Shown piece after piece: positions 35,526-46,425 of a stretch of DNA of 50,837 nucleotides. The stretch is from Methylophilaceae bacterium (lineage in GTDB: Bacteria > Pseudomonadota > Gammaproteobacteria > Burkholderiales > Methylophilaceae). The notes below the pieces were generated by a model, which was not told where the DNA came from, did no database searches, and saw only the letters and a program-made list of their open reading frames with translations. Both the position numbers and the translations under genes were made by a program. Where the stretch lies: positions 1-50,837 of the forward strand of contig JACMMS010000110.1 in the NCBI GenBank assembly GCA_014378915.1, written 5' to 3'. Each line of letters starts with the position of its first letter. The stretch's first letter is position 1.

Positions 35526-38210
35526 TTACTTTTGCGTTTCAACCATGACCAAAGGTGCAGCTTCAGGTGCAGACTCTTGCTTGTTCTCCCAATCAGCAGT
35601 TTTACGTGGTCCTTTTGGTTTTGCTGTAAGAGTCACTATAGCTTGAGTTGCCTCACCTTTAGTTTCTACCAACTGTAAACCACTACCTGCTAAGTCAATA
35701 AGTTTTGTTGCTGCCAGTGCTTTGTTAGCAGGTTTAGTTTTTGCTGGTTTTACCGATACGCTAGTTGCTACTTTGGTTGTATTTACTTCTGTAGTGACTT
35801 CACTAACAACATCTTTACTATCTGTATTAACTGTTTTTGCTTTACGAGGCGGACGTGCAGGGCGAGTTTTTTTCGCTTTGCTTGGTGTTGTTTCTAAATC
35901 AGTAATAGATGCCTCTGTTGCAGAAGTGTTATTTTCAACAGCTTTAGCTTCACTAACTTTGTTTTCAATAATTGGAGTTACCTCAACCAATGACGTTTCG
36001 ATCATTTCAGCTGTTACTTCTGTTTTTGCATTATCTGCAATAGGTCTTTCTAAAGTAGCCGGCTGCTCCTTGTTAATCAACACTTCTACTGGCTCAAAGC
36101 TTGCTGCGGAGTTTTGTACAGTTTCATCACGAGGACGACGATCACGACGACCATTACGGCTGCGGCGACTGTTGTTAGTGCGCTCTAAGCGATTATCGCT
36201 AGCAACCTCTGTGTTGACCAAAGCTTGAGGTGTTGTTTGAGCTGCTTGAGATGGTTGAGCTACTACCTCACCACGAGGCTCATTACGTGTTTGCTGTGGT
36301 TTGGCTTGTTGTTGCTGATTAGGCGGTTGCTGTTGATTACGCTGATTCTGTATTTGTTGTGGCTTATCATTTGTAAGATGTTCAACACGTTCTACCTTAT
36401 CACCGCGCTCATTTTTATCACGATTATTACGGTTGCGATTGCTACGATTGTTGTTGCGAGTGTTACGATTGGTATTATTTTCAGCACGTTTTTCAGCTTC
36501 AGTTTTCTCAACTGGCTGAGCAGAACTACTACTAAATAATGCCTTAATACGAGAAAGTAACGATGGTTTTTTTGCGATAGGTTCTATTTTTTCTGCAACA
36601 ATAGGTGCCGGTGCTGCTGGCGTAATACCTTTTACGGCAGCTTCTGGACGGGCTGCTTTTGCCGCTTCAGCTGCATTAGCAATTATTGAAGGCTCAGCTG
36701 GCATTTCAACCATTTTATAGCTGGCACGTGAAGTTTCATCGGTCACATCATCGTGACGTACACGTGTAATATTGTAGTTAGGTGTTTCCATGTGGATATT
36801 AGGAATTAATACCACTTCTACGCCCATGCGTTGTTCAACTTTATGAATATCCGCCCGTTTTTCATTGAGTAAGAAAGTAGCCACTTCCACAGGTAATTGC
36901 ACCTGAATTACCGCGCTATTTTCTTTCATCGCTTCTTCTTGCACAATACGAAGAATATGCAAGGCAGTTGATTCAATCCCACGAATATGGCCAGTGCCGT
37001 TGCAGCGTGGACACGGGATGTGGTTGGTTTCGCCTAAGCTTGGGCGCAAACGCTGGCGTGAAAGTTCAAGCAAACCAAAGCGAGAGATTTTGCCTGTTTG
37101 CACGCGCGCGCGGTCAGGGTGTAAAGCTTCACGCAAAGCATCTTCAACTGCGCGCTGGTTACGCTGACTCTCCATATCAATAAAGTCAATGACTACCAAG
37201 CCGCCTAAATCGCGTAAACGCAATTGACGTGCAACTTCTTCAGCCGCTTCAATATTGGTATTAAATGCAGTGTGCTCGATATCAGAACCTTTGGTAGAGC
37301 GGCCAGAATTGACATCCACTGAAACTAAAGCCTCAGTATGATCAATGACAATGGCGCCGCCAGAAGGCAGGCGTACTTCACGTGAGAACGCAGATTCAAT
37401 TTGATGTTCAATTTGAAAGCGTGAGAACAATGGAATTTCATCTTGATATAACTTCACGCGTGATACGTTGCCAGGCATAACATGGCTCATAAACTGAATA
37501 GCTTGTTCATGAATATCAGGTGTATCAATTAAAATTTCACCAATATCAGCGCTAAAGTAATCGCGAATAGCGCGGATAACTAAACTACCTTCTTGGTAAA
37601 TTAAATAAGCGCCTTTTTCTTTGGATGCGCCTTCAATTGCGGTCCAAAGTTGGGTTAAATAGCTTAAATCCCATTGTAACTCTTCTGCATTGCGACCAAT
37701 ACCAGCGGTGCGCGCAATAATACTCATGCCATTAGTTACTTCTAACTGCGCCATGACATCACGTAATTCGTTGCGGTCTTCACCTTCAATACGACGTGAA
37801 ACACCTCCACCACGTGGATTATTAGGCATGAGTACTAAATAGCGACCAGCCAATGAAATAAGTGTAGTAAGCGCTGCGCCTTTGTTACCGCGCTCGTCTT
37901 TATCGACTTGCACAATCAACTCTTGGCCTTCTTTTAGTACGTCCTGGATGCGTGCGCGGCCCTCTGGTTTATCTTGGTAGTAACTGCGCGCAACTTCTTT
38001 GAATGGTAAAAACCCGTGGCGGTCGGTACCATAATCCACAAAAGCAGCTTCAAGTGAGGGTTCGATACGAGTAATTACGCCTTTGTAAATATTGCTTTTA
38101 CGCTGCTCGTGGCCTGCGTGTTCAATATCTAAATCGACTAATTTTTGACCATCTACAATGGCGACGCGCAATTCTTCAGATTGCGTTGCATTAAATAGCA
38201 TGCGTTTCAT
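35526..38210 (-). CDS. rne: ribonuclease E
   Basis: RNase E starts decay of most mRNAs and processes rRNA and tRNA. The 894-residue protein has the N-terminal S1 domain (about 37-120), the catalytic aspartates in [11 protein letters not shown] and [10 protein letters not shown], and the zinc-link CPRCNGTG (about 403-410). A long disordered C-terminus follows, with an Arg/Asn-rich RNA-binding stretch (about 565-600), Gln/Pro-rich segments and a second Arg patch ([15 protein letters not shown]). The C-terminal part would scaffold a degradosome. GGAGAAAC precedes the ATG. The gene is divergent from rluC, a conserved arrangement. Confidence 0.97.
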   Translation of the reverse strand: MKRMLFNATQSEELRVAIVDGQKLVDLDIEHAGHEQRKSNIYKGVITRIEPSLEAAFVDYGTDRHGFLPFKEVARSYYQDKPEGRARIQDVLKEGQELIVQVDKDERGNKGAALTTLISLAGRYLVLMPNNPRGGGVSRRIEGEDRNELRDVMAQLEVTNGMSIIARTAGIGRNAEELQWDLSYLTQLWTAIEGASKEKGAYLIYQEGSLVIRAIRDYFSADIGEILIDTPDIHEQAIQFMSHVMPGNVSRVKLYQDEIPLFSRFQIEHQIESAFSREVRLPSGGAIVIDHTEALVSVDVNSGRSTKGSDIEHTAFNTNIEAAEEVARQLRLRDLGGLVVIDFIDMESQRNQRAVEDALREALHPDRARVQTGKISRFGLLELSRQRLRPSLGETNHIPCPRCNGTGHIRGIESTALHILRIVQEEAMKENSAVIQVQLPVEVATFLLNEKRADIHKVEQRMGVEVVLIPNIHMETPNYNITRVRHDDVTDETSRASYKMVEMPAEPSIIANAAEAAKAARPEAAVKGITPAAPAPIVAEKIEPIAKKPSLLSRIKALFSSSSAQPVEKTEAEKRAENNTNRNTRNNNRSNRNRNNRDKNERGDKVERVEHLTNDKPQQIQNQRNQQQPPNQQQQAKPQQTRNEPRGEVVAQPSQAAQTTPQALVNTEVASDNRLERTNNSRRSRNGRRDRRPRDETVQNSAASFEPVEVLINKEQPATLERPIADNAKTEVTAEMIETSLVEVTPIIENKVSEAKAVENNTSATEASITDLETTPSKAKKTRPARPPRKAKTVNTDSKDVVSEVTTEVNTTKVATSVSVKPAKTKPANKALAATKLIDLAGSGLQLVETKGEATQAIVTLTAKPKGPRKTADWENKQESAPEAAPLVMVETQK

Positions 38211-39025
38211 AAGTGTTTCTCCAGTGCTGTTAGGCGTGGCAGAAGCAATTACAAATAATATCTATGGGCTGACAGTACTGAAGGCAATGCGGAAATCATA
38301 GTGAGCGCAATCATTGTTGACGTTGCTATGTCAAACCACAAGTAAAATACAGCAAGATTAATTTAGTAAAAAGTAAGTTATTAAAATTAATGATAGCAGC
38401 GGCAAAATTTGGGCTTCGGCTGAATATTAGCTATTTTTAACACATTGATTTGTAAGTTATAAAATCATATTTACTCAAGAAATACTTTTATAAAGTAGGC
38501 ATCTATTGTAAATACCTTGCTGCGTAATAATCGCCGGCAATCACTTAATTTAGTCACTTGTACGTGTGTTAAAGCTAATGTTATCACTAATTTTCCAGCC
38601 AACTCAACATCAAACTTGTTTGACATTAGTTGAGTTTTAAACAGCTGTATTAAATAACTTTTCTTTTAATAAATACCAGTTGAAGGCATTTATTAGTTAA
38701 AATTCAATCTTTAGTAAGTCCTTCAGTAAAATTCAGTCGCGCTTTGTATTTATTTGTTAATTTATGTTCTGAGTCGGCTTTAGCACAATTTTACTTACCG
38801 CTACTTTTATTGGCGAGCGATATTAACCACAGTATTTTTTGTCACTATTTGTTATTCTTGATGTGAGTTAATTACATCATTTGAAAATTGAAAAGTGCAA
38901 AAATAACAATTACTCAAGGATACACATATTATAGGCTACATGCATTATATACGCAAAAGGTTGCATGTGAATTCGGGCGAACTAGTAATAATAAGCAAAT
39001 ATTAAAGAATGAGATTAAAAAATTA
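38211..39025. other. 815-base rne-rluC intergenic region with a long hairpin
   Basis: No convincing gene was found. The stretch is AT-rich and holds the rne leader (minus) and the rluC leader (plus). At 38601-38636, AACTCAAC and GTTGAGTT (8 bp) enclose TCAAA/TTTGA with a CTTG loop, making a two-part hairpin, with TTTT right after it on the plus strand. In E. coli the long rne 5' leader folds into hairpins through which RNase E controls its own mRNA; a similar role here is only an inference from position. Confidence 0.5.
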
Positions 39026-40036
39026 ATGAGTACAGCTATTAATGAGGCCGCTATCAACTCAAGAGTGAGCGAGGCCAGTTCTTCTAATTTAACCATTGAT
39101 GAGGCAAGCGAAGGGCAGCGTATTGATAACTTTTTAACTAAAGTATTGAAAGGTGTACCTAAAAGCCACATTTACCGCATTTTGCGTAGCGGTGAAGTAC
39201 GCGTCAATAAAAAACGCATTGATGCAGATTATCGCTTGGTATTAGAGGATATCGTGCGCATTCCACCAATACGCACAGGAGTTTCGGAATATAAACCGAC
39301 CACTATTAGCCAGTCATCACCTAAATTGGAGCAGTATATTTTATTTGAAGATGATGCGCTTTTGGTGTTGAATAAGCCAGCCGGGTTTGCTGTACACGGT
39401 GGTAGCGGCATCAGTTTCGGTGTAATTGAGCAGTTGCGTATAGAGCGTCCTAAAGCGAAGTTTTTAGAACTGGTACATCGCTTGGATCGCGAAACTTCTG
39501 GTGTATTGCTCATTGCCAAAAAACGCACAGCCTTAGTTGCGCTACATGAAGCTATTCGAAATAATCAAACAGATAAACGCTATTTGATGATGGTGCAGGG
39601 CAGTTGGACTGAGCCGAAAAAACGCGTAACGCTAGACTTACAAAAATACGTGTTACCTAATGGCGAGCGTCGTGTGAATGTAGTCACAGATAAATCCAAA
39701 GATAAATATGATGAGGCGCAGCACTCGGAAACTATTTTTCACCTTAAGAAAAATCTGGGTGAGTATTCATTTTTAGAAGCACAGTTAGTGACAGGTCGCA
39801 CACATCAGCTTCGCGTGCAATTGGCACACTTGGGATTTCCAATTTTAGGCGACGATAAATACGGTGACTTTGCTTTAAATAAAGCGCTAATAAAAAGAGG
39901 TTTAAAACGTATGTTTTTACATTCGGCTGAAACAAAGTTAAAGCATCCTTTAACTTTAGAGCCACTTAAATTAAATGCGCCTATGCCGGAAGAGTTAGAG
40001 AAATTCATGAATCAATTTAAACATGAAGCATCATAA
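39026..40036 (+). CDS. rluC: 23S rRNA pseudouridine synthase, RluC type
   Basis: RluC makes pseudouridines 955, 2504 and 2580 in 23S rRNA. The protein has an N-terminal S4 RNA-binding domain (GQRIDNFLTKVLKGVPKSHIY) and the RluA-family catalytic motif HRLDRETSGVLLIAKK. The open frame extends to 38888, but the first 46 residues look random. Starting at ATG 39026 gives 336 residues, near the usual 320, although the ribosome binding site is weak. RluC rather than RluD is inferred from divergence with rne. Confidence 0.92.
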   Translation: MSTAINEAAINSRVSEASSSNLTIDEASEGQRIDNFLTKVLKGVPKSHIYRILRSGEVRVNKKRIDADYRLVLEDIVRIPPIRTGVSEYKPTTISQSSPKLEQYILFEDDALLVLNKPAGFAVHGGSGISFGVIEQLRIERPKAKFLELVHRLDRETSGVLLIAKKRTALVALHEAIRNNQTDKRYLMMVQGSWTEPKKRVTLDLQKYVLPNGERRVNVVTDKSKDKYDEAQHSETIFHLKKNLGEYSFLEAQLVTGRTHQLRVQLAHLGFPILGDDKYGDFALNKALIKRGLKRMFLHSAETKLKHPLTLEPLKLNAPMPEELEKFMNQFKHEAS

Positions 40037-40041
40037 GTCAT

Positions 40042-40698
40042 ATGCATAGACAATTTGATTTAATTATTTGGGATTGGGATGGCACTTTAGCCGATTCCAC
40101 TAGTGTGATTATTGATGCGATTACTATTGCTAGTCGCGAACTTGGTTTAGGTGAAATACCCCGTGCTCAAGCGAGCAGTATTATTGGATTAAGTCTAAAT
40201 GAGGCAATTAAAACGTTGCTTGGTAATATTGGCCCAGATAACACGCAGGCCTTAGCAGCGCGTTACCGCGATTATTATTTCTTACATGAAGAGAATATCC
40301 CTTTATTTGCAGGTGTCGCAGATACCATTAAAACTCTTCACAAACGTGGTTTTAAATTAGCGGTGGCAACAGGTAAGGGTCGGCGTGGCTTAAATTTAGC
40401 GCTAGAGCATGCTGATTTAACTAAATATTTTCAGGCCACGCGTACAGTTAACGAATGCCTATCTAAACCGCATCCACAAATGTTGGATGAGTTGATGGAT
40501 CATTTTGTCACAACGCCAGAGCGGACTTTAATGATAGGTGATACCAGTTATGATTTACAAATGGCGAAAAATGCGGGTATTCCCGCTCTGGCTGTCAGTT
40601 ACGGTGCGCAACCACGTGAGAGTTTATTGCCCTATAATCCACTAGAAATTTTTGATGAATTTTCAAGACTAAGCCAATGGCTACTTGATAATGCTTAA
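40042..40698 (+). CDS. HAD-family phosphatase (phosphoglycolate phosphatase-like)
   Basis: This is a 218-residue HAD hydrolase with all four motifs: DWDGT with the nucleophile Asp11 and Asp13, the VATGK threonine (about 112), lysine in LSKPHP (about 142), and MIGDTSYD with the last acidic pair. The cap inserted after motif I (about 20-85) is the helical type of the Gph/PgmB group. The substrate cannot be read from the sequence; in this family it may be phosphoglycolate or another small phosphate ester. It is 5 bases after rluC and 3 bases before the Rieske gene, so all are probably in one transcript, an order common in betaproteobacteria. Confidence 0.9.
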   Translation: MHRQFDLIIWDWDGTLADSTSVIIDAITIASRELGLGEIPRAQASSIIGLSLNEAIKTLLGNIGPDNTQALAARYRDYYFLHEENIPLFAGVADTIKTLHKRGFKLAVATGKGRRGLNLALEHADLTKYFQATRTVNECLSKPHPQMLDELMDHFVTTPERTLMIGDTSYDLQMAKNAGIPALAVSYGAQPRESLLPYNPLEIFDEFSRLSQWLLDNA

Positions 40699-40701
40699 AT
40701 T

Positions 40702-41103
40702 ATGAGCAATATGTCACTTAATGCAATTGAACAAAATCAAGGGGCTGCACCTCAACATGAAATAGTATTGCTTAATCAAGTAGTGGAAGAAAAGTCTACA
40801 GGTTTACGTTTCGCTATTCCGAGTTTAGGGCAGTTTGCTACGGGTTTTTTACTGCGTTTTAATGGTCAACTTTATGCTTATGTGAATCAGTGTGCGCATA
40901 TCCCCATTGAGCTAGATTGGAATCAAGGTGATTTTTTAGATAGTAGTAAACAGTTTATAGTATGTGCTACACATGGCGCACATTACCTCCCTGAATCTGG
41001 GCAATGCGTAATTGGACCTTGTAAAGGCAAGCAGTTAAAGCAACTACACGTCACAGAAAAAATGACAGAATGTGGTAATGAAATTACTATATTAATCGAT
41101 TAA
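40702..41103 (+). CDS. Rieske [2Fe-2S] protein
   Basis: This 133-residue soluble protein has a Rieske cluster site: Cys64-x-His66 in NQCAHIP and Cys88-x2-His91 in CATHGAHY. The rest is one ferredoxin-type Rieske domain with the usual CKGKQLKQL strand. No signal peptide or membrane segment is present, so it is not a bc1 Rieske subunit. It may pass electrons to an unidentified partner. It lies between the HAD phosphatase and the SppA-like protease, a recurrent trio following rluC in betaproteobacteria. Confidence 0.9.
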   Translation: MSNMSLNAIEQNQGAAPQHEIVLLNQVVEEKSTGLRFAIPSLGQFATGFLLRFNGQLYAYVNQCAHIPIELDWNQGDFLDSSKQFIVCATHGAHYLPESGQCVIGPCKGKQLKQLHVTEKMTECGNEITILID

Positions 41104-41145
41104 AACTTCCTTCAACTTTTACTTAACTTTTATTGAAAGTACAAC

Positions 41146-42099
41146 ATGGCTGATAGCAACACGGAAAGTAATTGGCAGCAAACTACCATAGAAAAACTAG
41201 CATTGTCTGGTTTACAAGAGCAAAAAACTGCAAGGCGATGGGGCTTGTTTTTCAAAACCTTACTCTTTATTTATTTGTTTACTCTTTTGTTTATAGGGCT
41301 GGGTTGGTTTGGAGGTACCAGCAAATCAAGCTCTGCGCATAGCGCCTTAATTGATATTTCTGGTGTAATTGGTGCAGGGGATGCGGTGAATGCCGATTCT
41401 GTGATTGCTAGCTTGCAAGATGCTTATGATAATAAAGGCACTAAAGGCATCATTTTACGTATTAACAGCCCAGGTGGCAGCCCAGTACAAGCAGGTATTA
41501 TTAATGATGAAATTAAACGTCAGAAAAAACTACACCCGGCCATTCCTGTTTATGCAGTGGTAGAAGATATTTGTGCATCTGGAGGTTACTACATTGCCGT
41601 TGCAGCCGATAAAATTTATGTAGATAAAGCTAGCATTGTTGGCTCAATTGGTGTCTTGATGGATGGTTTTGGTTTTACTGGTACTATGGAAAAGCTAGGT
41701 GTAGAACGCCGTTTACTCACAGCGGGAACAAATAAAGCGATGTTAGACCCATTTTCACCAGTGAATTCTAAGCATGTAGAGTTTGCCCAAACCATGCTTA
41801 ACGAAATCCACGAACAATTTAAAACCGTGGTGCGTGAAGGTCGTGGTAGTCGCTTAAAAGAAACTCCAGAAACATTCAGCGGTCTATTTTGGAGTGGTGA
41901 GCAAGGCATTAAAATGGGCTTGGCTGATGCATTGGGTAGCTCGAATTATGTTGCGCGTGAAGTAATTAAACAAGAAGAAATCGTAGATTTTACTTACCAA
42001 GACGGCTTTGCCGATAGAGTTGCTAAGAAATTTGGTGCTGAAATGGGAAATTCAGTGACTAGTAGTTTGGTGAAAAGTACTGGTTTGCAGTTGCGTTAA
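41146..42099 (+). CDS. S49-family signal peptide peptidase (SppA-like)
   Basis: This 317-residue membrane-anchored serine protease has one N-terminal segment (about 33-55). The catalytic serine is Ser145 in DICASGGYY and the general-base lysine Lys197 in AGTNKAMLD. The 52-residue spacing is that of the short (single-domain) SppA type, as in Bacillus, not the double-domain E. coli SppA. The RINSPGGSP loop forms the oxyanion hole. It removes leftover signal peptides or misfolded membrane fragments. It is followed by a strong terminator. Confidence 0.92.
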   Translation: MADSNTESNWQQTTIEKLALSGLQEQKTARRWGLFFKTLLFIYLFTLLFIGLGWFGGTSKSSSAHSALIDISGVIGAGDAVNADSVIASLQDAYDNKGTKGIILRINSPGGSPVQAGIINDEIKRQKKLHPAIPVYAVVEDICASGGYYIAVAADKIYVDKASIVGSIGVLMDGFGFTGTMEKLGVERRLLTAGTNKAMLDPFSPVNSKHVEFAQTMLNEIHEQFKTVVREGRGSRLKETPETFSGLFWSGEQGIKMGLADALGSSNYVAREVIKQEEIVDFTYQDGFADRVAKKFGAEMGNSVTSSLVKSTGLQLR

Positions 42100-42152
42100 A
42101 TTAATCCAAGCATTTTTTTGACTAGTCATTAAAGTGCTTGTTGAAAGTAATA

Positions 42153-42182
42153 AAAAAATCCCAGCATTTACTGGGATTTTTT
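42153..42182. terminator. bidirectional terminator between the SppA-like gene and pgi
   Basis: AAAAAATCCCAG (42153-42164) and CTGGGATTTTTT (42171-42182) form a perfect 12-bp stem with a CATTTA loop, between convergent genes. Confidence 0.92.
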
Positions 42183-42198
42183 ATGACTAAAATAATGA

Positions 42199-43851
42199 CT
42201 AACTATTTACTTTAATGAAATTAATCAAACCGTTAGTAGAGCTATCATAGTTAGTAACCACATCATCACTAATTAATTGAGGCAAAATTTGCTGGGCAAT
42301 TTGCTTGCCATATTCAACACCCCACTGATCGTAGCTATTGATATCCCAAATCATGCCTTGAACAAATATTTTATGCTCGTAAAGCGCAATTAACTTACCC
42401 AGTGTATTGGGTGTCAGCATATCAAACATAATTGAAGTAGTAGGGCGGTTACCTTCAAATGTTTTATGGGGCAAAATCTTTTCTAATGCTTCACCGCTCA
42501 TACCTTGTTTTTCTAGCTCTGCACGTGCTTCATCTGAAGTTTTGCCTAGCATGAGTGATTGTGTTTGGGCTAAGAAATTGGCTAATAAGATTTTGTGGTG
42601 TGCGTAGCCATGTTTGCCAATTTGGTAATGACTATGTACGGGCATTAAAAAATCGCAAGGTACAATTTGTGTGCCTTGGTGAATTAATTGGTAAAATGCA
42701 TGTTGGCCATTGGTGCCAGCTTCTCCCCAGACAACTGGGCCAGTTTTCCACTGTACACGCTTATTTTCGCGTGAAATAAACTTACCATTACTTTCCATGT
42801 CCGCCTGCTGCAAATAAGCTGGAAAGCGGGCCATACCTTGATCATATGGTAATATAGCCAGTGTATCGGAGTGAAAGAAATTGTTATACCAAACCCCTAT
42901 TACTGCCATAATTACTGGCATGTTTTGTTCTAAGGGTGCTGTTTTGAAATGATTATCCATTTCATGCGCACCCTCTAATAGGGCTTCGAAATTATCCATA
43001 CCCACATATAAAGCAATAGATAATCCTATTGCCGACCATAGTGAATAACGTCCGCCTACCCAATCCCAAAACGCAAACATATTGGCCGGGTCTATACCAA
43101 ACTCAGACACTGCTTTTGCGTTTGTAGATAATGCAACGAAATGCTTGGCAACAAAGGCCTCTTGTTTAGCCGTCTCCAAAAACCAAGTGCGGGCAGAGCG
43201 GCCATTTGTCATGGTTTCTTGCGTGGTGAAGGTTTTTGAAGCAATAATAAATAATGTAGTTTCTGGATTACATACTTCTAGTGAGCGCATTAGGTGCGCA
43301 CCATCAATATTCGATACAAAGTGTACATTTAAGTCTGGTCTTGCATAGGGTTTTAGTGCATCGCAAACCATCACAGGACCTAAGTCAGACCCGCCAATAC
43401 CAATATTGACGATGTCGGTAATCGCTTTGCCTGTATAGCCCTGCCATTCACCGCTACGTACTTTCTCAGAAAACTCGCGCATTTGTTTTAATACGGCATT
43501 TACTTCTGGCATGACATCTTTGCCATCGACGAATACTGGTGTATTGCTACGATTACGGAGAGCCGTGTGCAGTACAGCGCGGTGTTCTGTAATGTTAATT
43601 TTTTCGCCTGCAAACATGCGATCACGCCAATCTTCAATGTTAGCTTCACGCGCTATTTTGAACAACAGTGGCAGCGTTTCATCTGTAATACGGTGTTTTG
43701 AGTAATCGAGCAGTAAATCGTTAAACTTTAAACTATATCGATCAAAGCGACTTTTATCTGCTGCAAATAAATCGCGCATATGGTGCTTTGCAATGACTTG
43801 TTGATGTTGGCATAATTGGTGCCATGAAGGGTATTTGTTAAGTTTGGTCAT
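42199..43851 (-). CDS. pgi: glucose-6-phosphate isomerase
   Basis: Pgi interconverts glucose-6-phosphate and fructose-6-phosphate, here linking hexose phosphate pools to glycogen. The 550-residue protein shows both PGI signatures, [16 protein letters not shown] (about 266-281) and the C-terminal [11 protein letters not shown] region. It also has [13 protein letters not shown] and [12 protein letters not shown] (substrate loops), and [15 protein letters not shown]. In a ribulose-monophosphate methylotroph fructose-6-phosphate is the entry sugar, so Pgi would run toward glucose-6-phosphate. This is inference from the likely lineage. Confidence 0.97.
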   Translation of the reverse strand: MTKLNKYPSWHQLCQHQQVIAKHHMRDLFAADKSRFDRYSLKFNDLLLDYSKHRITDETLPLLFKIAREANIEDWRDRMFAGEKINITEHRAVLHTALRNRSNTPVFVDGKDVMPEVNAVLKQMREFSEKVRSGEWQGYTGKAITDIVNIGIGGSDLGPVMVCDALKPYARPDLNVHFVSNIDGAHLMRSLEVCNPETTLFIIASKTFTTQETMTNGRSARTWFLETAKQEAFVAKHFVALSTNAKAVSEFGIDPANMFAFWDWVGGRYSLWSAIGLSIALYVGMDNFEALLEGAHEMDNHFKTAPLEQNMPVIMAVIGVWYNNFFHSDTLAILPYDQGMARFPAYLQQADMESNGKFISRENKRVQWKTGPVVWGEAGTNGQHAFYQLIHQGTQIVPCDFLMPVHSHYQIGKHGYAHHKILLANFLAQTQSLMLGKTSDEARAELEKQGMSGEALEKILPHKTFEGNRPTTSIMFDMLTPNTLGKLIALYEHKIFVQGMIWDINSYDQWGVEYGKQIAQQILPQLISDDVVTNYDSSTNGLINFIKVNS

Positions 43852-43950
43852 GTGCGATTAAGTATTAGATTTTTATTGAGTTAAGTAGCAAAATGGTAAT
43901 TTATTTTTGTTGCGATATTGTGTAATTATTCAACAGTTTTTTGCCAAGAT

Positions 43951-46149
43951 TTATTTCAGCCTTAATACTAGACCAGCTAATGGCGGTAGGGTGAGCAAAA
44001 GCGACTGTGCTTGATTCATCCATGCTACATCATCAGTATGCAGTCCAGCGCCATTGCCTTGGTTGCTGCCGCCATAACAGGCTGCATCGCTGTTGAATAG
44101 TTCGGTATATTTACCAGATTTTGGCACGCCTAGACGGTATCCTAAACGTAACACAGGTGTAAAATTCATTAGCATTATAACAAAAGTACCGTCACGGGCT
44201 CGTCTTATGTAGCTGATAATCGATTGTTCTGAGTCGTGACAGTCTATCCAATCAAAACCTTGGTGCTCAAAATCTAGATCATATAGCGCAGGTGTATTGC
44301 GATAAAGTTGATTGAGATCGCGATTTGTTTGTTGAATGCCTGTATGCCAATTGCTTTCGAGTAAATGCCAATCGATGCTGGTGTTGACGTTCCACTCACG
44401 GCCTTGACCAATTTCGTTACCCATAAAGTTAAGTTTTTTCCCAGGGCTGGTCATTTGATAGCATAAAAGTAAGCGTAAGTTAGCAAACTTTTGCCAAGTA
44501 TCTCCAGGCATTTTATCTAGCAACGATTTTTTACCATGTACCACTTCATCATGCGAGAAAGGGAGTACGAAATTTTCGCTATAAGCGTATAGCTGACCAA
44601 ATGTGAGTTGGTCTTGATGATAACGTCTGTGAATCGGGTCGTTTTCAAAATAGGATAACGTATCATTCATCCAGCCCATATTCCACTTCATACTAAAACC
44701 TAAACCGCCTAAGTAAATAGGACGAGATACCATCGGCCAAGAGGTTGATTCTTCAGCAATCGTCAGCGCTCCAGGAAAGTCCTCATGCACCATTATGTTG
44801 AGTTGCTTAATAAAGTCAACAACATCTAGATTCTCGCGGCCACCATATTTGTTGGGCAACCACTCTCCAGCTTTACGTGAATAATCTAGATAAAGCATGG
44901 AAGCAACCGCATCCACACGCAAGCCATCAATATGAAACTCAGATAGCCAGTAATAAGCGTTGGCAATTAAAAAATTGCGCACTTCATTACGACCGTAATT
45001 AAAAATATAGGTACCCCAATCTTGATGTTCGCCTAGCCTAGGGTCAGCATGTTCATATAAAGGTGTACCATCAAAGCGCGCTAACGCCCAATCATCTTTT
45101 GGGAAGTGTCCTGGTACCCAATCTAAAATTACACCTATATTGTTTTGGTGGAATGCATCGATTAAGAAGCGTAAATCATCTGGCTTACCAAAACGATTGG
45201 TGACTCCAAAGTAGCCTGTTGTCTGATAGCCCCAAGATTCATTCAATGGATGCTCAGAAACTGGTAGCAGTTCTATATGTGTATAGCCCATTTCTTTAAC
45301 ATAGCCCACTAGTTCAGTTGCTAGACGGCGATAACTTAAGAAGTGACCATTTTCATCGCGTTTCCAAGAACCTAAATGTACTTCGTAGCAATTAAAGGGT
45401 GCGTGCAGCCAATCTGCAGTATGTCGCGACTTGAGCCATTCGCTGTCTTGCCAATTATGCTGATTGCTGTCTGATACTCTGGCTGCCGAGCCAGGGCGCA
45501 ACTCAAATTCTGTGCCATAAGGGTCTGTTTTTACAAGGATATTACCTGTATGGCGATTACGAATTTCAAATTTGTATAGGGTATTAGCGCCCAAATTCGG
45601 AATAAATAGCTCCCAAAGCCCACTTGAGCCGTGAGACCGCATGGGATTTATACGGCCATCCCATTGATTAAAGCTACCAATCACGCTAACACGTTCAGCA
45701 TTGGGTGCCCAAACAGCGAAACGCACGCCTTGAATACCATGGTGATCACAAAGGTGGCTGCCTAGAGTGTTATAAGCCAGCTTTAATGTACCTTCAGCAA
45801 ACAAATGTATCTCATCTGCAGTGAGCATAGGCGTAAATGAGTAAGTATCTGCTTGAATTACTGTTACACCACTCGTGACTATTTTAAGCTGACAAGGTGC
45901 AACCAAGTCACCTTTGCCTTGCCACTCAAACAAGCCATCAGCATGTGTCTTGTCTAAAGGCTGCCATTTGTCATTCACCAATAAACTTACTTCTGCTGCA
46001 AAAGGTAAAAAAGTACGAAAAACCTGACGCTTATTCTCCACATGTAAACCCAAGTAGCTGAAGGGATCATAATGTCTGGCTGCCAAAATTAGCGCTAATT
46101 GTGGGTTAATTGCAGTAACTGCTGATGTGGTTGAAGTTGTTTTTGCCAA
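43951..46149 (-). CDS. glgB: 1,4-alpha-glucan branching enzyme
   Basis: GlgB makes alpha-1,6 branches in glycogen. The 732-residue GH13 protein has two N-terminal beta domains (the second a CBM48: GVRFAVWAPNAERVSVIGSF), then the (beta/alpha)8 barrel with the nucleophile Asp in DGLRVDAVASM, the acid Glu in TIAEESTSWP and FSHDEVVHGK, and a C-terminal beta domain. The IELLPVSEHP and GVILDWVPGHFP strands are typical of the family. It is divergent from glgC; the 276-base gap presumably holds both promoters. Confidence 0.97.
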   Translation of the reverse strand: MAKTTSTTSAVTAINPQLALILAARHYDPFSYLGLHVENKRQVFRTFLPFAAEVSLLVNDKWQPLDKTHADGLFEWQGKGDLVAPCQLKIVTSGVTVIQADTYSFTPMLTADEIHLFAEGTLKLAYNTLGSHLCDHHGIQGVRFAVWAPNAERVSVIGSFNQWDGRINPMRSHGSSGLWELFIPNLGANTLYKFEIRNRHTGNILVKTDPYGTEFELRPGSAARVSDSNQHNWQDSEWLKSRHTADWLHAPFNCYEVHLGSWKRDENGHFLSYRRLATELVGYVKEMGYTHIELLPVSEHPLNESWGYQTTGYFGVTNRFGKPDDLRFLIDAFHQNNIGVILDWVPGHFPKDDWALARFDGTPLYEHADPRLGEHQDWGTYIFNYGRNEVRNFLIANAYYWLSEFHIDGLRVDAVASMLYLDYSRKAGEWLPNKYGGRENLDVVDFIKQLNIMVHEDFPGALTIAEESTSWPMVSRPIYLGGLGFSMKWNMGWMNDTLSYFENDPIHRRYHQDQLTFGQLYAYSENFVLPFSHDEVVHGKKSLLDKMPGDTWQKFANLRLLLCYQMTSPGKKLNFMGNEIGQGREWNVNTSIDWHLLESNWHTGIQQTNRDLNQLYRNTPALYDLDFEHQGFDWIDCHDSEQSIISYIRRARDGTFVIMLMNFTPVLRLGYRLGVPKSGKYTELFNSDAACYGGSNQGNGAGLHTDDVAWMNQAQSLLLTLPPLAGLVLRLK

Positions 46150-46284
46150 GATAGTCTGCTTTTTTAGGGTTATATTTGCTAACTTTTTCGTAATTTTAAA
46201 GTCGCTTTGAGCACTTAAAAAATATATTACAGTAAATTACTTAATTGATGCTAATTCTACTAGATTAAGCCTTCAATGCACGTC

Positions 46285-46290
46285 TATAAT
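46285..46290 (+). promoter_or_regulatory. possible -10 box upstream of glgC
   Basis: A perfect TATAAT lies 135 bases before the glgC ATG in the divergent glgB-glgC gap; no matching -35 box at normal spacing was found, so support is weak in such AT-rich sequence. Confidence 0.25.
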
Positions 46291-46425
46291 AATCCTATTA
46301 GATAAGTAATGAACAATCGTTTTATTAGAAATTTTTAAAAAATAACTTTGAGAAATGTTAATGCCTAGTTTTCATATACAACAGTCAATTTATGAAAATT
46401 CAATTTCAAAAAACTAGAGGCGTTT

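Noticed and set aside
35722-36539. Long plus-strand open frames opposite the rne C-terminus (168 and 104 codons)
   Set aside because: They mirror the repetitive Arg/Asn/Gln/Thr-rich tail of RNase E and show no recognisable domain or ribosome binding site.
38888-39025. N-terminal extension of rluC from 38888
   Set aside because: The 46 extra residues do not resemble the family; starting at ATG 39026 gives the usual length and domain start.
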